From contig NZ_JALAMS010000001.1 in assembly GCF_026790145.1 (NCBI RefSeq), positions 1 to 64,000 on the forward strand: DNA of 64,000 bases, given 5' to 3'. Source of the DNA: Bacillus_I endophytica_A. Lineage in GTDB: Bacteria; Bacillota; Bacilli; Bacillales; Bacillaceae_H. The notes under the pieces were generated by a model that had not been told where the DNA came from, did not search any database, and saw only the letters and a list, made by a program, of their open reading frames with translations. Each line of letters starts with the position of its first letter. Positions within the stretch are counted from its first letter, which is position 1. A program made the translations under genes and the position numbers. Shown here in pieces: positions 23,425-32,407 of the stretch.

Positions 23425-24252
23425 ATGAAAAGGACTGTTAGCCTTGTTATTGTTTTACTAATTGCTTTTGTGGTCATTTACCTTGTAGAACATACAAAAG
23501 CACAATCGGGTTTTCCAAAAGAACTAAGCGTTGAAAAAATGGACGTGCAAGATGAGTTTAATGGAAAGAAAGGCACATTCATCTTACGAGACTTAGAGAA
23601 TAATAAGACATTAATATATAATAAAAAAAGAGCTTCGAGTCGTCAAGCACCTATTGGAACTTTTCAAATTCCTAGTTCTTTAATTGCTCTCGAAACGAAA
23701 ACAGTTAAAGATGAATATGAAGTAAAAAGATGGGATGGAAGTGATCAAGGTGTGGACGAATGGAACAAAGATCTTACCCTTGCTTCATCATTACGTAGCT
23801 CAGCTCCTTGGTATGAAAAAGAGATTGTCCAAGATATTGGGGTAGATAACATAAATAAATGGCTTCAACGCTTAAATTATGGAAATGAAAAAACAGAGCA
23901 AAATCACTTGTTCTGGGAAGATAATAGTTTACAGATATCTCCGCTTGAACAAGCTAATTTTTTAGAGTCTCTGTATCATGAAGATTTACCTTTTTCTTCA
24001 TCTTCCATGAAAAAAGTGAAGAGAATAATGATTGAAAAAGAAACAGGAACATATACTCTTCATAGTGTAAAAGGTTCAAAAGGAGAGCACAAGAGTGGAT
24101 GGTACATAGGGTTTGTGACTGTAAAAGGACATCCATATGTATTTGTTACAAATATCGAAGGTAGCGGTAAGAGTGATGAGAGTGCACAAGCGAAAAAAAT
24201 CACGGAAAAAATCTTTAAAAAATATGATGTATTAAAAGGTGCGTCTCTTTAA
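23425..24252 (+). CDS. Membrane-anchored class D beta-lactamase homologue, probably inactive
   Basis: 275 residues with an N-terminal membrane helix (SLVIVLLIAFVVIYLVE). It aligns with class D (OXA/BlaR-sensor) folds: RQAPIGTFQIPSSLIALE corresponds to the usual PASTFKIPNSLIALE, YGN is at 152-154, and KSG at 223-225. The active-site Ser-x-x-Lys reads Gly78-Thr-Phe-Gln81, so both the acylated serine and the carboxylated lysine are replaced. It cannot act as a serine beta-lactamase and is probably a binding or sensor protein. Coding potential is intact, so it is not a decayed gene. It lies near pbpC and is divergent from the FHA regulator. Confidence 0.78.
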   Translation: MKRTVSLVIVLLIAFVVIYLVEHTKAQSGFPKELSVEKMDVQDEFNGKKGTFILRDLENNKTLIYNKKRASSRQAPIGTFQIPSSLIALETKTVKDEYEVKRWDGSDQGVDEWNKDLTLASSLRSSAPWYEKEIVQDIGVDNINKWLQRLNYGNEKTEQNHLFWEDNSLQISPLEQANFLESLYHEDLPFSSSSMKKVKRIMIEKETGTYTLHSVKGSKGEHKSGWYIGFVTVKGHPYVFVTNIEGSGKSDESAQAKKITEKIFKKYDVLKGASL

Positions 24253-24268
24253 ATAGAGACGCATTTTT
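24240..24268 (+). terminator. Terminator of the beta-lactamase-like gene
   Basis: TGCGTCTCT/AGAGACGCA stem with T5; it begins inside the last codons. Confidence 0.8.
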
Positions 24269-24297
24269 ATATTTATAGGATAGAAGTTAATTTTTAG

Positions 24298-24327
24298 TTG
24301 ACAGGTCGGAATTGTATGAATTAAAAT
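24298..24327 (+). promoter_or_regulatory. Sigma-A promoter of the esterase gene
   Basis: Consensus TTGACA, 18 bp, TAAAAT, 60 bp before the start. Confidence 0.6.
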
Positions 24328-24386
24328 GAAGACAAGAAAATAAAGAGTCGGAATCAAAGCTAAACATTGAAAAAGGGAGGCAAAAC

Positions 24387-25175
24387 ATGATGAAAGAACA
24401 GTACAAAGTAATGGACGGCGCTGAGTCATTTTTTATAAAAGGAAATGAAGTTGGTATTTTAATTTCACATGGATTTATGGGAACTCCACAAAGTATGGAA
24501 TATGTTGCACATCGTTTAGCAGAACAAGGCTACACGGTATATGCTGCAAGATTAAAAGGTCACGGTACTCATCATTATGACCTTGAAAAATGTACGTATA
24601 AGGATTGGGTAGCAAGCATTGAAGAAGGCTATAAAAAATTGAAAGCTCAATGTAGCAAAGTATTTATGCTTGGTCAGTCAATGGGTGGAACATTAACAGC
24701 GAACTTAGCATTAACACATAAAGATATCGACGGTATTATGCTTATTAATCCTGCTATAAATTCAATTCCTGAAATGGAGCATTTAGATCAAACCGTAAAT
24801 GATCGTTTTGTTGAAGAAGGAAGACCAGATATTCATAATGAAGAAGCGGTAGAGATTACGTATACGCATGCACCGATGAAGGCTATCAGGGAGCTTCTCT
24901 CATTTATGAAAGTTGTTTCATTTAAATTATCAGCTATTGAAGCACCGCTATTATGCTTAACATCACCTGAAGATCATGTTGTGCCTGCTTCAAATAGTAC
25001 GTATTTGTTGAACCATGTATCTTCCCAAGATAAGAAACAAGTGATGCTCCCTAACTCTTACCATGTTGCTTCAATGGACTTTGATCAAGATACAATTGTA
25101 AAACAGTGTACTTCTTTTATTGAAAGCAACCTTCAAAAGTTTAACAATGTCATGCCACTAAGAGCAGCAAAATAA
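24387..25175 (+). CDS. Carboxylesterase / monoacylglycerol lipase (Est30-like)
   Basis: 262 residues, alpha/beta hydrolase. ISHGFMGTPQSM is the oxyanion loop and GQSMGGTLT near residue 96 holds the nucleophilic Ser. The acid is Asp in LTSPEDHVVP and the base is His in SYHVASMD, all in the order and spacing of Bacillus/Geobacillus thermostable carboxylesterase Est30. Cytoplasmic; no signal peptide. ATGATG start with GGGAGG upstream. Single gene between a sigma-A promoter and a terminator shared with pbpC. Confidence 0.87.
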   Translation: MMKEQYKVMDGAESFFIKGNEVGILISHGFMGTPQSMEYVAHRLAEQGYTVYAARLKGHGTHHYDLEKCTYKDWVASIEEGYKKLKAQCSKVFMLGQSMGGTLTANLALTHKDIDGIMLINPAINSIPEMEHLDQTVNDRFVEEGRPDIHNEEAVEITYTHAPMKAIRELLSFMKVVSFKLSAIEAPLLCLTSPEDHVVPASNSTYLLNHVSSQDKKQVMLPNSYHVASMDFDQDTIVKQCTSFIESNLQKFNNVMPLRAAK

Positions 25176-25207
25176 GGACCGATCAATAATGATCGGTCCT
25201 TATTTAT
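25171..25207. terminator. Bidirectional terminator esterase / pbpC
   Basis: AATAAGGACCGATC/GATCGGTCCTTATT stem with 6-nt loop. Confidence 0.9.
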
Positions 25208-27207
25208 TATTGTAGAGGGTTAGATGCGTAATAATCTTCAAATACCTTTTTTACTTTCGGTACGACAGAGTGGCTTCCTCCGTCCGTATTGCTTACCATC
25301 ATTGTTACAAGAAGAGAAGGGTTGTCAACATCTGTCATCACAAACCAACCGTTTTCAGCTCCTTGTTCGCCTTGAGACTTTTTAAGTTCTGCTGTTCCTG
25401 TTTTACCTGCAAGCGTTACTCCAGGAATTTTTGCGGCACGAGCTGTTCCGTGAGTATCTTCAATAACTCCGATTAATCCTTTTCGTACTTCTTCAGTTGT
25501 TTTTTCAGACATTACGTGTTCTTTCCAAACTTGACTGCTTTTTTCACTTTTTAATAAAACAGGAGTTATCATATTCCCATTGTTTACAATAGACGTATAG
25601 ATTGAAGCTAAATGGATTGGATTCACTTGTACTTCACCTTGTCCATATGCTGTATTAGCTAATAAAAGATCAGATTCCATTTTACCGTCTTTCGAAATAG
25701 TTGATTTAGCCACATCGTATCCTTTCAGCGGAAGTTTCTCTCCAAAACCGTAATTTTTCGCTCCTTCGAGGAACTTTTCAGCGCCTAACTTTACAGCTCC
25801 TTGTGCAAAGTAAATATTATCTGATGTAACAAGGGCATCATAAAGGTTAACGTTTGGTGAGCTTCCAACACGATTTACATGAAAGCTTCCCCAGCTTTTA
25901 TCTTTTTGCCATGGCCCACTTATTGCAAGTTTTTGATCTGGAGACCATACATCGTTTTCTAAAAGCATGCCTGCTGTTAGAAGTTTAAATGTAGACCCAG
26001 GGGAGAAAGTAGCTTTAAAACGGTTTAGAAGTGGTTTATGCTCATTGTTAGAAAGGGCTTTATACTCGTCTGCGCTTATCCCTAGTACAAAATCAGCTGG
26101 ATTATAAGAAGGAGCGCTAACAAGAGCTAAAATTTCTCCTGTTTTAGGTTGAAGAGCTACCCCAACGCCTTCTCCATCTTTTAACTGATTATAAATAGAT
26201 TCTTGCACGTTTGAGTCAATCGTTAGCTGTATGTCTTGTCCATTTTCTGCATTCTTTTTCAAGAGTTCTTTTCGTTTATTTCCATCTTGACCTGCAATAT
26301 AAATGACTGCTCCGTCCTTGGCGCGAAGCTTTGATTCATAGAGAGATTCCAGACCTGTCTTACCAATGACAGAACTTGCTGTATATCCTTCATCCTTTTT
26401 CTTTTCTAGCATTTCAGCTGTGATGTCTCCAACATACCCAATAAGATGTGCACAAGATTCTCCGCATTGGTAAACTCGTGAAGGTACATCTTGTGTTCCG
26501 ACACCTTGGAGTTCTTTTGCTTTAGTAATAATTTCTTCATCTGTTGAGCTTACGGTCTTTAATGGCACAAACAAGTTTTCTTTTACCCAAGACTGATTAA
26601 GTTTTTTATCAATCTCTTCTATACTCATATTTAAAATAGCTGCAAGTTTTTCTTTTGCACCACTTGTGTTTCCAAGTTCACCTGGAATAACACCAATTTG
26701 CGTAGCTGTCCCATTGAAAGCAAGCGGTGTTCCATTTCGATCTGTAATACTTCCACGCTCCGCTTTGATAGTAGAAACACGTACTTTTTCTTTATCCTTC
26801 AAATCAGGAACAATAAGAGAAGGTGCCCAGTTTACATACCAACTTTTATCTTTTGATTGTTCCTCTTCAACAGCTTTAATCGTTTCATTCCATTGAAGTT
26901 TGCCAGCCATTGTATCCATCTTCATTGTTACTTTGAAACGGTTATCTTTTTCTTCTTTAACACTTACTTTTAAGTTCTTTGTTTCAATTCCGCTATAAAT
27001 ATTTTCATATTTTGATACAAAGTCTTTTTCTGTAATAGAATTCTTAGATTTTTCATCAAGGTAAGTGTACATTTTCGTAAAATCTTGCTTGTTCCATGAA
27101 GTAACAAATTCTTTGACCCGTTCTTCAGCAGTTGGTTGATTTGAACAGGAGACAAGTGCTGTTATACATAAGCATAAAAAAGCGATAAAATATATTTTTT
27201 TCTTCAA
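25207..27207 (-). CDS. pbpC: Penicillin-binding protein 3 (PbpC), low-affinity class B transpeptidase
   Basis: 666-residue lipoprotein: lipobox LVSC with lipidated Cys21, an NTF2-like MecA N-domain (about 28-140), a PBP dimerisation domain, and a transpeptidase domain. Active-site motifs are SPGSTFK near residue 402, SDN (TSDNIYFAQ) and KTGTAEL near 600. The MecA-type domain marks beta-lactam-tolerant PBPs such as S. aureus PBP2a and B. subtilis PBP3. TTG start with GGGGGAG upstream. A perfect palindrome lies in its promoter region. It sits beside a penicilloyl-fold pseudoenzyme, which hints at a shared beta-lactam or wall-stress role. Confidence 0.94.
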   Translation of the reverse strand: MKKKIYFIAFLCLCITALVSCSNQPTAEERVKEFVTSWNKQDFTKMYTYLDEKSKNSITEKDFVSKYENIYSGIETKNLKVSVKEEKDNRFKVTMKMDTMAGKLQWNETIKAVEEEQSKDKSWYVNWAPSLIVPDLKDKEKVRVSTIKAERGSITDRNGTPLAFNGTATQIGVIPGELGNTSGAKEKLAAILNMSIEEIDKKLNQSWVKENLFVPLKTVSSTDEEIITKAKELQGVGTQDVPSRVYQCGESCAHLIGYVGDITAEMLEKKKDEGYTASSVIGKTGLESLYESKLRAKDGAVIYIAGQDGNKRKELLKKNAENGQDIQLTIDSNVQESIYNQLKDGEGVGVALQPKTGEILALVSAPSYNPADFVLGISADEYKALSNNEHKPLLNRFKATFSPGSTFKLLTAGMLLENDVWSPDQKLAISGPWQKDKSWGSFHVNRVGSSPNVNLYDALVTSDNIYFAQGAVKLGAEKFLEGAKNYGFGEKLPLKGYDVAKSTISKDGKMESDLLLANTAYGQGEVQVNPIHLASIYTSIVNNGNMITPVLLKSEKSSQVWKEHVMSEKTTEEVRKGLIGVIEDTHGTARAAKIPGVTLAGKTGTAELKKSQGEQGAENGWFVMTDVDNPSLLVTMMVSNTDGGSHSVVPKVKKVFEDYYASNPLQ

Positions 27208-27242
27208 CGTCGTGCTCTCCCCCTTGTAGTATAAAACTATGT

Positions 27243-27269
27243 TATGTTTTCATCATAATGGAAAACATA
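27243..27269. promoter_or_regulatory. Palindrome upstream of pbpC
   Basis: TATGTTTTC-N9-GAAAACATA, perfect 9-bp arms, 36 bp before the pbpC start. Operator-like; it does not match the TACA/TGTA core of BlaI/MecI operators. Confidence 0.5.
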
Positions 27270-27358
27270 GTAAAAGTAACCTAACAATTGGATGATAACA
27301 GATAAATAATATTAGTACAATCGATTGAGAAGAGACAAAGGGGAGAGAGACGTTCGAT

Positions 27359-27604
27359 TTATTTTGGCTTATTCAACTGGAGCTTTGCTTGCTGAATTAG
27401 TTCTTTTACCATCTTGCTTCCAATTTTTCCGCCGATTTTCCCAGCATTTTCAGATGTTAATTCTCGATTTCTTCCTTTGTTTAAAGGGATATTCAATTCC
27501 TGTGCTATTTCATACTTTACGTCTTCTCCGTCAGTACGATATCCCGCTTTTTTCATAACTTCTTTTTTGAATGCGATCATTTCAGGCTTTTTTTGTTTGC
27601 TCAT
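27359..27604 (-). CDS. Alpha/beta-type small acid-soluble spore protein (variant)
   Basis: 81 residues. It carries the two SASP blocks: DVKYEIAQELNIPLNKG, containing the GPR-protease-type site around EIA, and NAGKIGGKIGSKMVKELIQQAKLQL, the DNA-binding C-terminal helix. The N-terminus is longer and more basic than in SspA/SspB, so it belongs to a divergent alpha/beta branch. Such proteins coat and protect spore DNA. ATG with AGGAGG upstream. I could not identify a clear sigma-G promoter. Lies alone between pbpC and an XRE-TPR gene. Confidence 0.83.
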   Translation of the reverse strand: MSKQKKPEMIAFKKEVMKKAGYRTDGEDVKYEIAQELNIPLNKGRNRELTSENAGKIGGKIGSKMVKELIQQAKLQLNKPK

Positions 27605-27663
27605 TATACTTCCTCCTTTTTTATTTAGCGTTTGCTCTTTGCTAAAGAACTATGTAAAAAATG

Positions 27664-27710
27664 AAAAAAGCCCTCCTTTTTAAGTTCTAGAACTTAAAAA
27701 GGAAAGCTTT
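27664..27710 (-). terminator. Terminator of the XRE-TPR gene
   Basis: TCCTTTTTAAGTTCT/AGAACTTAAAAAGGA, perfect 15-bp arms. On the minus strand it continues into GGGCTTTTTT. Confidence 0.8.
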
Positions 27711-29008
27711 TATGAAGAGCTGTACATAGACGATAATAAATTATTAGATTTTTTTAGCATATCATTTGCTTCAGCATAGTTTTGTTGTTCTTCGAGAATT
27801 TGTGCTTTAATTGCATAGCAATGTGATAGAATATAGGAAATATTGAATTCCTTACAAAATTTCTCACAGTCATTAATATAAATAAGTGATTCACCAAGAG
27901 AATTTTGCTTGAATTTAATACGTGCCATCATTACCAAAAGTTTAGCTTTTGATTCTTTAAAAGAATGAGAGTAAAGAATACCTTGCTGGCAATATTCTTC
28001 TGCTTCTTCTAGGTTTTGCTGTTCATATGCTGTTGCTGCTAACTCATAATAAGTATTAACAACGTGATGTTCCTGATGATGCGTCTTGGCAATAGTTAAG
28101 CTCTTCTTCAAATAGTCTTGAGATTTAGAAAGCTCTCCAACTTGGCGGTAAAGGATACCAAGATGTAAAAGACAATCACTATAGTTGGAATCTGGAGAGG
28201 ATCTATCAATACGGCTTAGAGCATAAAGTGTCGATTGAATTCCTTCTTTAGGTTGTCTAAGGTGAAGTTCTGCTAATCCCTTTAACATATAGAAACGATC
28301 TTCTTGATAAAAAACAGAGCTTGTCTCCATAAGAGAGAGAGCTTCTTTAATATGAACAATTCCTCGCATAAATTGATTTGTCTTACAGTATCCATATGCT
28401 AAATTATAGAGAACTTTTAAATGCACGATTTTATCAAATTCATGATAGTGTGTTCTCAATAAAATAGACGCATATAAGGCATGATCAATACAGCTTGAGT
28501 AGTTTTCTAACTGTCGATAACATGTTGCAAGAGAAGAGTATACTTCGATATGATAATTTAAATCAAATGGAGTAATATAAACAAGACAGTCATTAAGATA
28601 ACGAATAGCTTCTTCATATTCTCCTTTATTCATTGAGATTTCAGACAACAGTTTAAGTGCTTTTCCGCGGATTGTAAAATTATTTTCGTCATGTGCTAGT
28701 GGCTCTAGAGCTTTATAAGCATTTTCATATTTTTTAGAATTGATTAGCGCAATGCACATACTTATTACGCGTTCTTTGTTGTTTGTCTCAACTTCCACTG
28801 AATCATTGCCTTCTGCTTCACCTAAAAGATAGCTTACGGAAACGCCGAGTTTTGAAGCGATATGCTCAAGTGTTTTTAAAGAGGGTTTTGTATGATTACG
28901 TTCAATCAAGCTAATCATTGAATGACTTAAGTTTGGACCAGAAAGGTCACCTTGGGTGAAGCCGAGGCTTTTACGCTGTAGCTTTATTCGTTCTCCAACA
29001 GTTCTCAT
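27710..29008 (-). CDS. XRE-family regulator with TPR domain (RRNPP-like)
   Basis: 432 residues. The N-terminal HTH_XRE (residues about 5-62: RIKLQRKSLGFTQGDLS, SHSMISLIERNHTKPSLKTLEHIASKLGVSVSYLLG) is followed by about eight TPR-like helical hairpins to the C-terminus. This layout is shared by peptide-sensing RRNPP regulators and by non-peptide XRE-TPR proteins. No propeptide gene follows it: a SASP gene is next. It may therefore sense a protein or an imported peptide encoded elsewhere. It is preceded by an unusually long AT-rich gap. Confidence 0.8.
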   Translation of the reverse strand: MRTVGERIKLQRKSLGFTQGDLSGPNLSHSMISLIERNHTKPSLKTLEHIASKLGVSVSYLLGEAEGNDSVEVETNNKERVISMCIALINSKKYENAYKALEPLAHDENNFTIRGKALKLLSEISMNKGEYEEAIRYLNDCLVYITPFDLNYHIEVYSSLATCYRQLENYSSCIDHALYASILLRTHYHEFDKIVHLKVLYNLAYGYCKTNQFMRGIVHIKEALSLMETSSVFYQEDRFYMLKGLAELHLRQPKEGIQSTLYALSRIDRSSPDSNYSDCLLHLGILYRQVGELSKSQDYLKKSLTIAKTHHQEHHVVNTYYELAATAYEQQNLEEAEEYCQQGILYSHSFKESKAKLLVMMARIKFKQNSLGESLIYINDCEKFCKEFNISYILSHCYAIKAQILEEQQNYAEANDMLKKSNNLLSSMYSSS

Positions 29009-29849
29009 ATAATCTCACACTTTCTAAAATAAGATATTGTACCTACAAATGTTTTTTAGTTGTATTTTAAGTATTTTCAATAAATTTTAGTTACTATTAT
29101 AAATAGATCGAGACTTATCCAATATTTGTTTTTTAATATTTGAATAAAAGGGTATTATATACATTTTTCTATTAAGCAATCGATAAGGTGTTTTGAAAAT
29201 TCAGATTAATATTTACTGTTAATCCTCTTAGTGCATATTTCAATCATATAGTTGTATACGAATAGAAAGACAATAAAACACATTAAAATCTAAATAAATA
29301 ACAAAGAGTTAAAATAGAAGAAAATGCATAAATGGCTTAACAGCGCCTTTTATTACCTTTTGTATTACATATAGATATCATTTTAGTAATTAATAAATAT
29401 TAAAGTGTTAATGGTTATACTTTAGATATTAACATAAATTGTATGTTATATATAGTTTAAAATAATGTAAAACGTAAAAAAACTAGGTATATTCTCACTG
29501 TAAAATAAAATATTCGTATTCGAATATTTTTTAGTAGGTATATTTTTACATAAATATACATTTTCTCACTTTAGAGTGCTGACTATTAGCCTATCAACAG
29601 AAAACTAGTAAATAAGAAATAATTTGCCTAAGGGAAAAACAGTTTAGTTTTGTTCAAATTTTTTTCTTTAAGCTATAGTAGTTCATAGAGGCAATTATGT
29701 TTCTGTAGACCCACTATGACGCGGTTTGGTAAACTAATTTTGCTGCAAATAATGTCTTTTCTACATACGTTATAAAGTTGGTTAAAAGGAAATAATGTAA
29801 GGAAGACTAAATATTCAGTAGCGCAGTTAGATGAAGGAGCGTGGATATA
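29009..29849. other. Long AT-rich non-coding gap
   Basis: About 840 bp with no ORF of coding quality on either strand. It contains a perfect 10-bp stem AAAATATTCG-TATT-CGAATATTTT (29507-29530) followed by a short T-run, and two copies of TAGGTATATT (about 29484 and 29535). It must hold the promoters of the XRE-TPR gene (-) and the CDF gene (+). No known riboswitch pattern was recognised; an sRNA gene ending at the hairpin is possible. Confidence 0.5.
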
Positions 29850-30695
29850 GTGAGCGCGGAGCGTGGCGCATGGGTTAGTATTTATACTTATCTTATCCTT
29901 TCAACGCTTAAACTGTTTATTGGGAACATAGCGAACTCAGAAGCTTTAAGTGCAGATGGATTAAATAACTTTACGGATATTATCGCCTCAGTAGCTGTTT
30001 TAATCGGTTTGAAAATTTCAAAGAAACCTCGAGATAAAAACCACCCGTACGGACATTCAAGAGCTGAAAACATTTCTTCTTTACTTGCCTCGTTTATTAT
30101 GATGGTTATTGGATTCCAAGTTTTATATGAAGCGGTTCAGTCTCTTTGGCATCAGGAAACAACAACTCCAAGTCTTTTAGCTGCTTTAGTGGGAGCAGGA
30201 GCAGCCATTGTAATGTTCTGTGTTTTTCTTTACAACAAGCGCCTTGCTGATAAATTGCAAAGTGGAGCATTAAAAGCTGTTGCAAAAGACAATCTTTCAG
30301 ATGCTCTCGTAAGCGTTGGGGCTGTTGTAGGAATCATTGGAGCATATTTTGGTCTTTCATGGTTAGATCCACTTGCAGCTCTAGTTGTTGGGCTTATTAT
30401 TTGTAAAACGGCTTTTGAGATTTTTAAAGAAACGTCGCTTTTATTAACAGATGGATTTGATGAAGACAAAATGGGTGAATATAAGGAAGCCGTCAAGGCT
30501 ATTACAGGAGTAAACGATGTTAAAGATTTAAGAGCGCGCATGCATGGTAATGATGTTGTGCTTGATGTTACAGTAACCGTTAACCCGGAGCTTAGCGTTG
30601 TACGCAGTCATGAGATTGCAGATGAGATTGAAGAAGAGCTCGAAACTAAACATCAAATTTCGATGATTCACGTTCATATCGAACCAGATCATTAA
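29850..30695 (+). CDS. CDF-family cation efflux protein (MneP/MneS-like)
   Basis: 281 residues, six membrane segments and a C-terminal cytoplasmic domain. The family signature is SADGLNNFTDIIAS in TM2 and DNLSDALVS in TM5 (metal site residues), with the HPYGHSRAENI loop. The Asn/Asp site of this subgroup resembles the manganese exporters MneP/MneS of B. subtilis, but zinc or iron cannot be excluded. GTG 29850 has AAGGAG 10 nt upstream; GTG 29841 is too close to that SD. No yybP-ykoY manganese riboswitch is seen upstream. Confidence 0.86.
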   Translation: MSAERGAWVSIYTYLILSTLKLFIGNIANSEALSADGLNNFTDIIASVAVLIGLKISKKPRDKNHPYGHSRAENISSLLASFIMMVIGFQVLYEAVQSLWHQETTTPSLLAALVGAGAAIVMFCVFLYNKRLADKLQSGALKAVAKDNLSDALVSVGAVVGIIGAYFGLSWLDPLAALVVGLIICKTAFEIFKETSLLLTDGFDEDKMGEYKEAVKAITGVNDVKDLRARMHGNDVVLDVTVTVNPELSVVRSHEIADEIEEELETKHQISMIHVHIEPDH

Positions 30696-30698
30696 GGA

Positions 30699-30731
30699 AA
30701 AGGAAGGAGAAGTTTCTCCTTCCTTTTTTTA
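30699..30731 (+). terminator. Terminator of the CDF gene
   Basis: AAGGAAGGAGAA/TTCTCCTTCCTT stem and T-run. Confidence 0.88.
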
Positions 30732-30798
30732 GCTTAAAAATAGGATTCTATTGGGTTTTCTAGAATAAAGTACAAAGCATAAAAAAGGAGGATGAAAT

Positions 30799-31203
30799 AT
30801 GGAAGAACATGAGTTGAAAAAAGTAATTCGTGAATGTGATACAGCTATTCAAAATGAGGATTTTGATACGTTAATGAACTATTATACAGATGACGCAGTC
30901 CTAGTTGTAAAACAAGGAATGATTGCAAAAGGAAAAGAGGAAATCAAAAAAGCTTTTATCGCAATTGCGAAATATTTTAATAATAGCATTGTTCCAACCC
31001 AAGGAGAGATGGTGATCTTAGAAGCAGGAGATACAGCTCTTGTTCTTTCGCAAACGTTTCTTGATGCCAATAAAGAAGATTCCAAATATCCAATGGAGAG
31101 AAGAGCAACATATGTATTTCGAAAAAATGCAGAAGGAAGATGGCTTTGTGCTATTGATAACTCATATGGTACAGATTTGATTCTAAGCGAAGAACAGCAG
31201 TAA
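30799..31203 (+). CDS. NTF2-like/DUF4440 family protein
   Basis: 134 residues. The pattern (an N-terminal helix with Glu/Asp, DTLMNYYTDDAVLVVKQGMIAKGKEEIKKAF, then alternating strands ending in GRWLCAIDNSYG) is that of the SnoaL-like DUF4440 branch of the NTF2 fold. Many such proteins are small-ligand binding or of unknown enzyme activity. No signal peptide. AAAGGAGG precedes the ATG. It stands alone, so no partner indicates its role. Confidence 0.75.
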   Translation: MEEHELKKVIRECDTAIQNEDFDTLMNYYTDDAVLVVKQGMIAKGKEEIKKAFIAIAKYFNNSIVPTQGEMVILEAGDTALVLSQTFLDANKEDSKYPMERRATYVFRKNAEGRWLCAIDNSYGTDLILSEEQQ

Positions 31204-31323
31204 AACGTTCCTTTATTATTCTTTTATTGTATAGGAACGACTAAGATAGGCAAAATATTTTATGTTAAAAGTGAACTATGAGAAAATGAACATGTTTATA
31301 AAAAAGAAAAAGGAGGAAGTAAG

Positions 31324-32154
31324 GTGACAAACTCTTTACAATCTACAACAACTTTACATAATGGAATTGAAATGCCTTGGTTTGGGCTAGGTGTATTCAA
31401 AGTTGAGGACGGATCAGAAGTAATTGAATCTGTGAAATCAGCAATTAAAGCAGGTTACATTAGCATTGATACTGCTGCTGTATATGGAAATGAAGAAGGG
31501 GTTGGAAAAGGTATCGCTGACTCTGGAGTTGACCGTGAACGCCTCTTTGTAACCTCTAAAGTTTGGAATAGTGATCAAGGGTATGAATCAACATTAAAAG
31601 CATTTGACACAACGCTTGAAAAACTTGGTCTTGAATACCTTGATTTATATTTAATTCACTGGCCTGTTGAAGGAAAATATAAAGAAACGTGGAAAGCACT
31701 TGAAAAATTATATAAAGATGGACGCATTCGTGCTATTGGAGTTAGTAACTTCCAAATTCATCATTTAGAAGATTTACTAACAGATGCTGAAATTGTACCA
31801 ATGGTAAACCAAGTAGAGTATCATCCACACCTTACTCAAAAAGAACTTCATGCTTTTTGTAAAGATAAAGGTATTCAGCTTGAAGCATGGTCTCCGCTTA
31901 AGCAAGGAGAGCTTTTGCAAGATAAAACAATCACTCGTATTGCTGACAAGTATAACAAATCAGCAGCACAAGTAATTTTACGTTGGGATTTACAAAATGA
32001 AGTTGTAACAATTCCAAAATCAACAAAGGAACATCGTATTATTCAAAATGCTGATATTTTTGATTTCCAATTAACAAAAGAAGAAATGAACGAAATTAAT
32101 GCTCTGAATAAAAATGAGCGAGTTGGTCCGGACCCAGATAATTTCGATTTCTAA
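31324..32154 (+). CDS. yvgN: Glyoxal/methylglyoxal reductase YvgN (aldo/keto reductase)
   Basis: 276 residues, same length as B. subtilis YvgN and very similar to it (MPWFGLGVFKV, AIGVSNFQIHHLE, VTIPKSTKEHRI, NKNERVGPDPD). The AKR tetrad is visible: Asp in SIDTAAVYGNEEGVG with the Tyr, Lys in VTSKVWNS, His in LYLIHWP. NADPH-dependent detoxification of methylglyoxal fits nearby glycerol/DHAP metabolism, since DHAP excess generates methylglyoxal. GTG start with AAAGGAGGAA upstream. Confidence 0.93.
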   Translation: MTNSLQSTTTLHNGIEMPWFGLGVFKVEDGSEVIESVKSAIKAGYISIDTAAVYGNEEGVGKGIADSGVDRERLFVTSKVWNSDQGYESTLKAFDTTLEKLGLEYLDLYLIHWPVEGKYKETWKALEKLYKDGRIRAIGVSNFQIHHLEDLLTDAEIVPMVNQVEYHPHLTQKELHAFCKDKGIQLEAWSPLKQGELLQDKTITRIADKYNKSAAQVILRWDLQNEVVTIPKSTKEHRIIQNADIFDFQLTKEEMNEINALNKNERVGPDPDNFDF

Positions 32155-32155
32155 T

Positions 32156-32192
32156 AAAAAAGGTTCCCTTCTTTAGAAGGGAACCTTTTTTA
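32156..32192 (+). terminator. Terminator of yvgN
   Basis: AAAAAGGTTCCCTTCT/AGAAGGGAACCTTTTT hairpin. Confidence 0.92.
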
Positions 32193-32407
32193 TTGTGTTT
32201 TTATTATTTCCATAATAGTTAATTCATTGAAATTAAAATCGCTATTTCGTATGCGTGAAATAGGTCTAAAAAAACAAAAAAAGGAAATAATATGTTATTT
32301 ATCTAGGTTTTACGGCATGTTTTAGAAATAACTACCTCACCTTTTTAACTGGAAAATATGTTAGTATTGTAAGCAGAAGAAAAAGGATAAAAAGAGGTGG
32401 AGGTAAC

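Noticed and set aside
29009..29849. Manganese (yybP-ykoY) riboswitch before the CDF gene
   Set aside because: No conserved loop sequences recognised in the leader.
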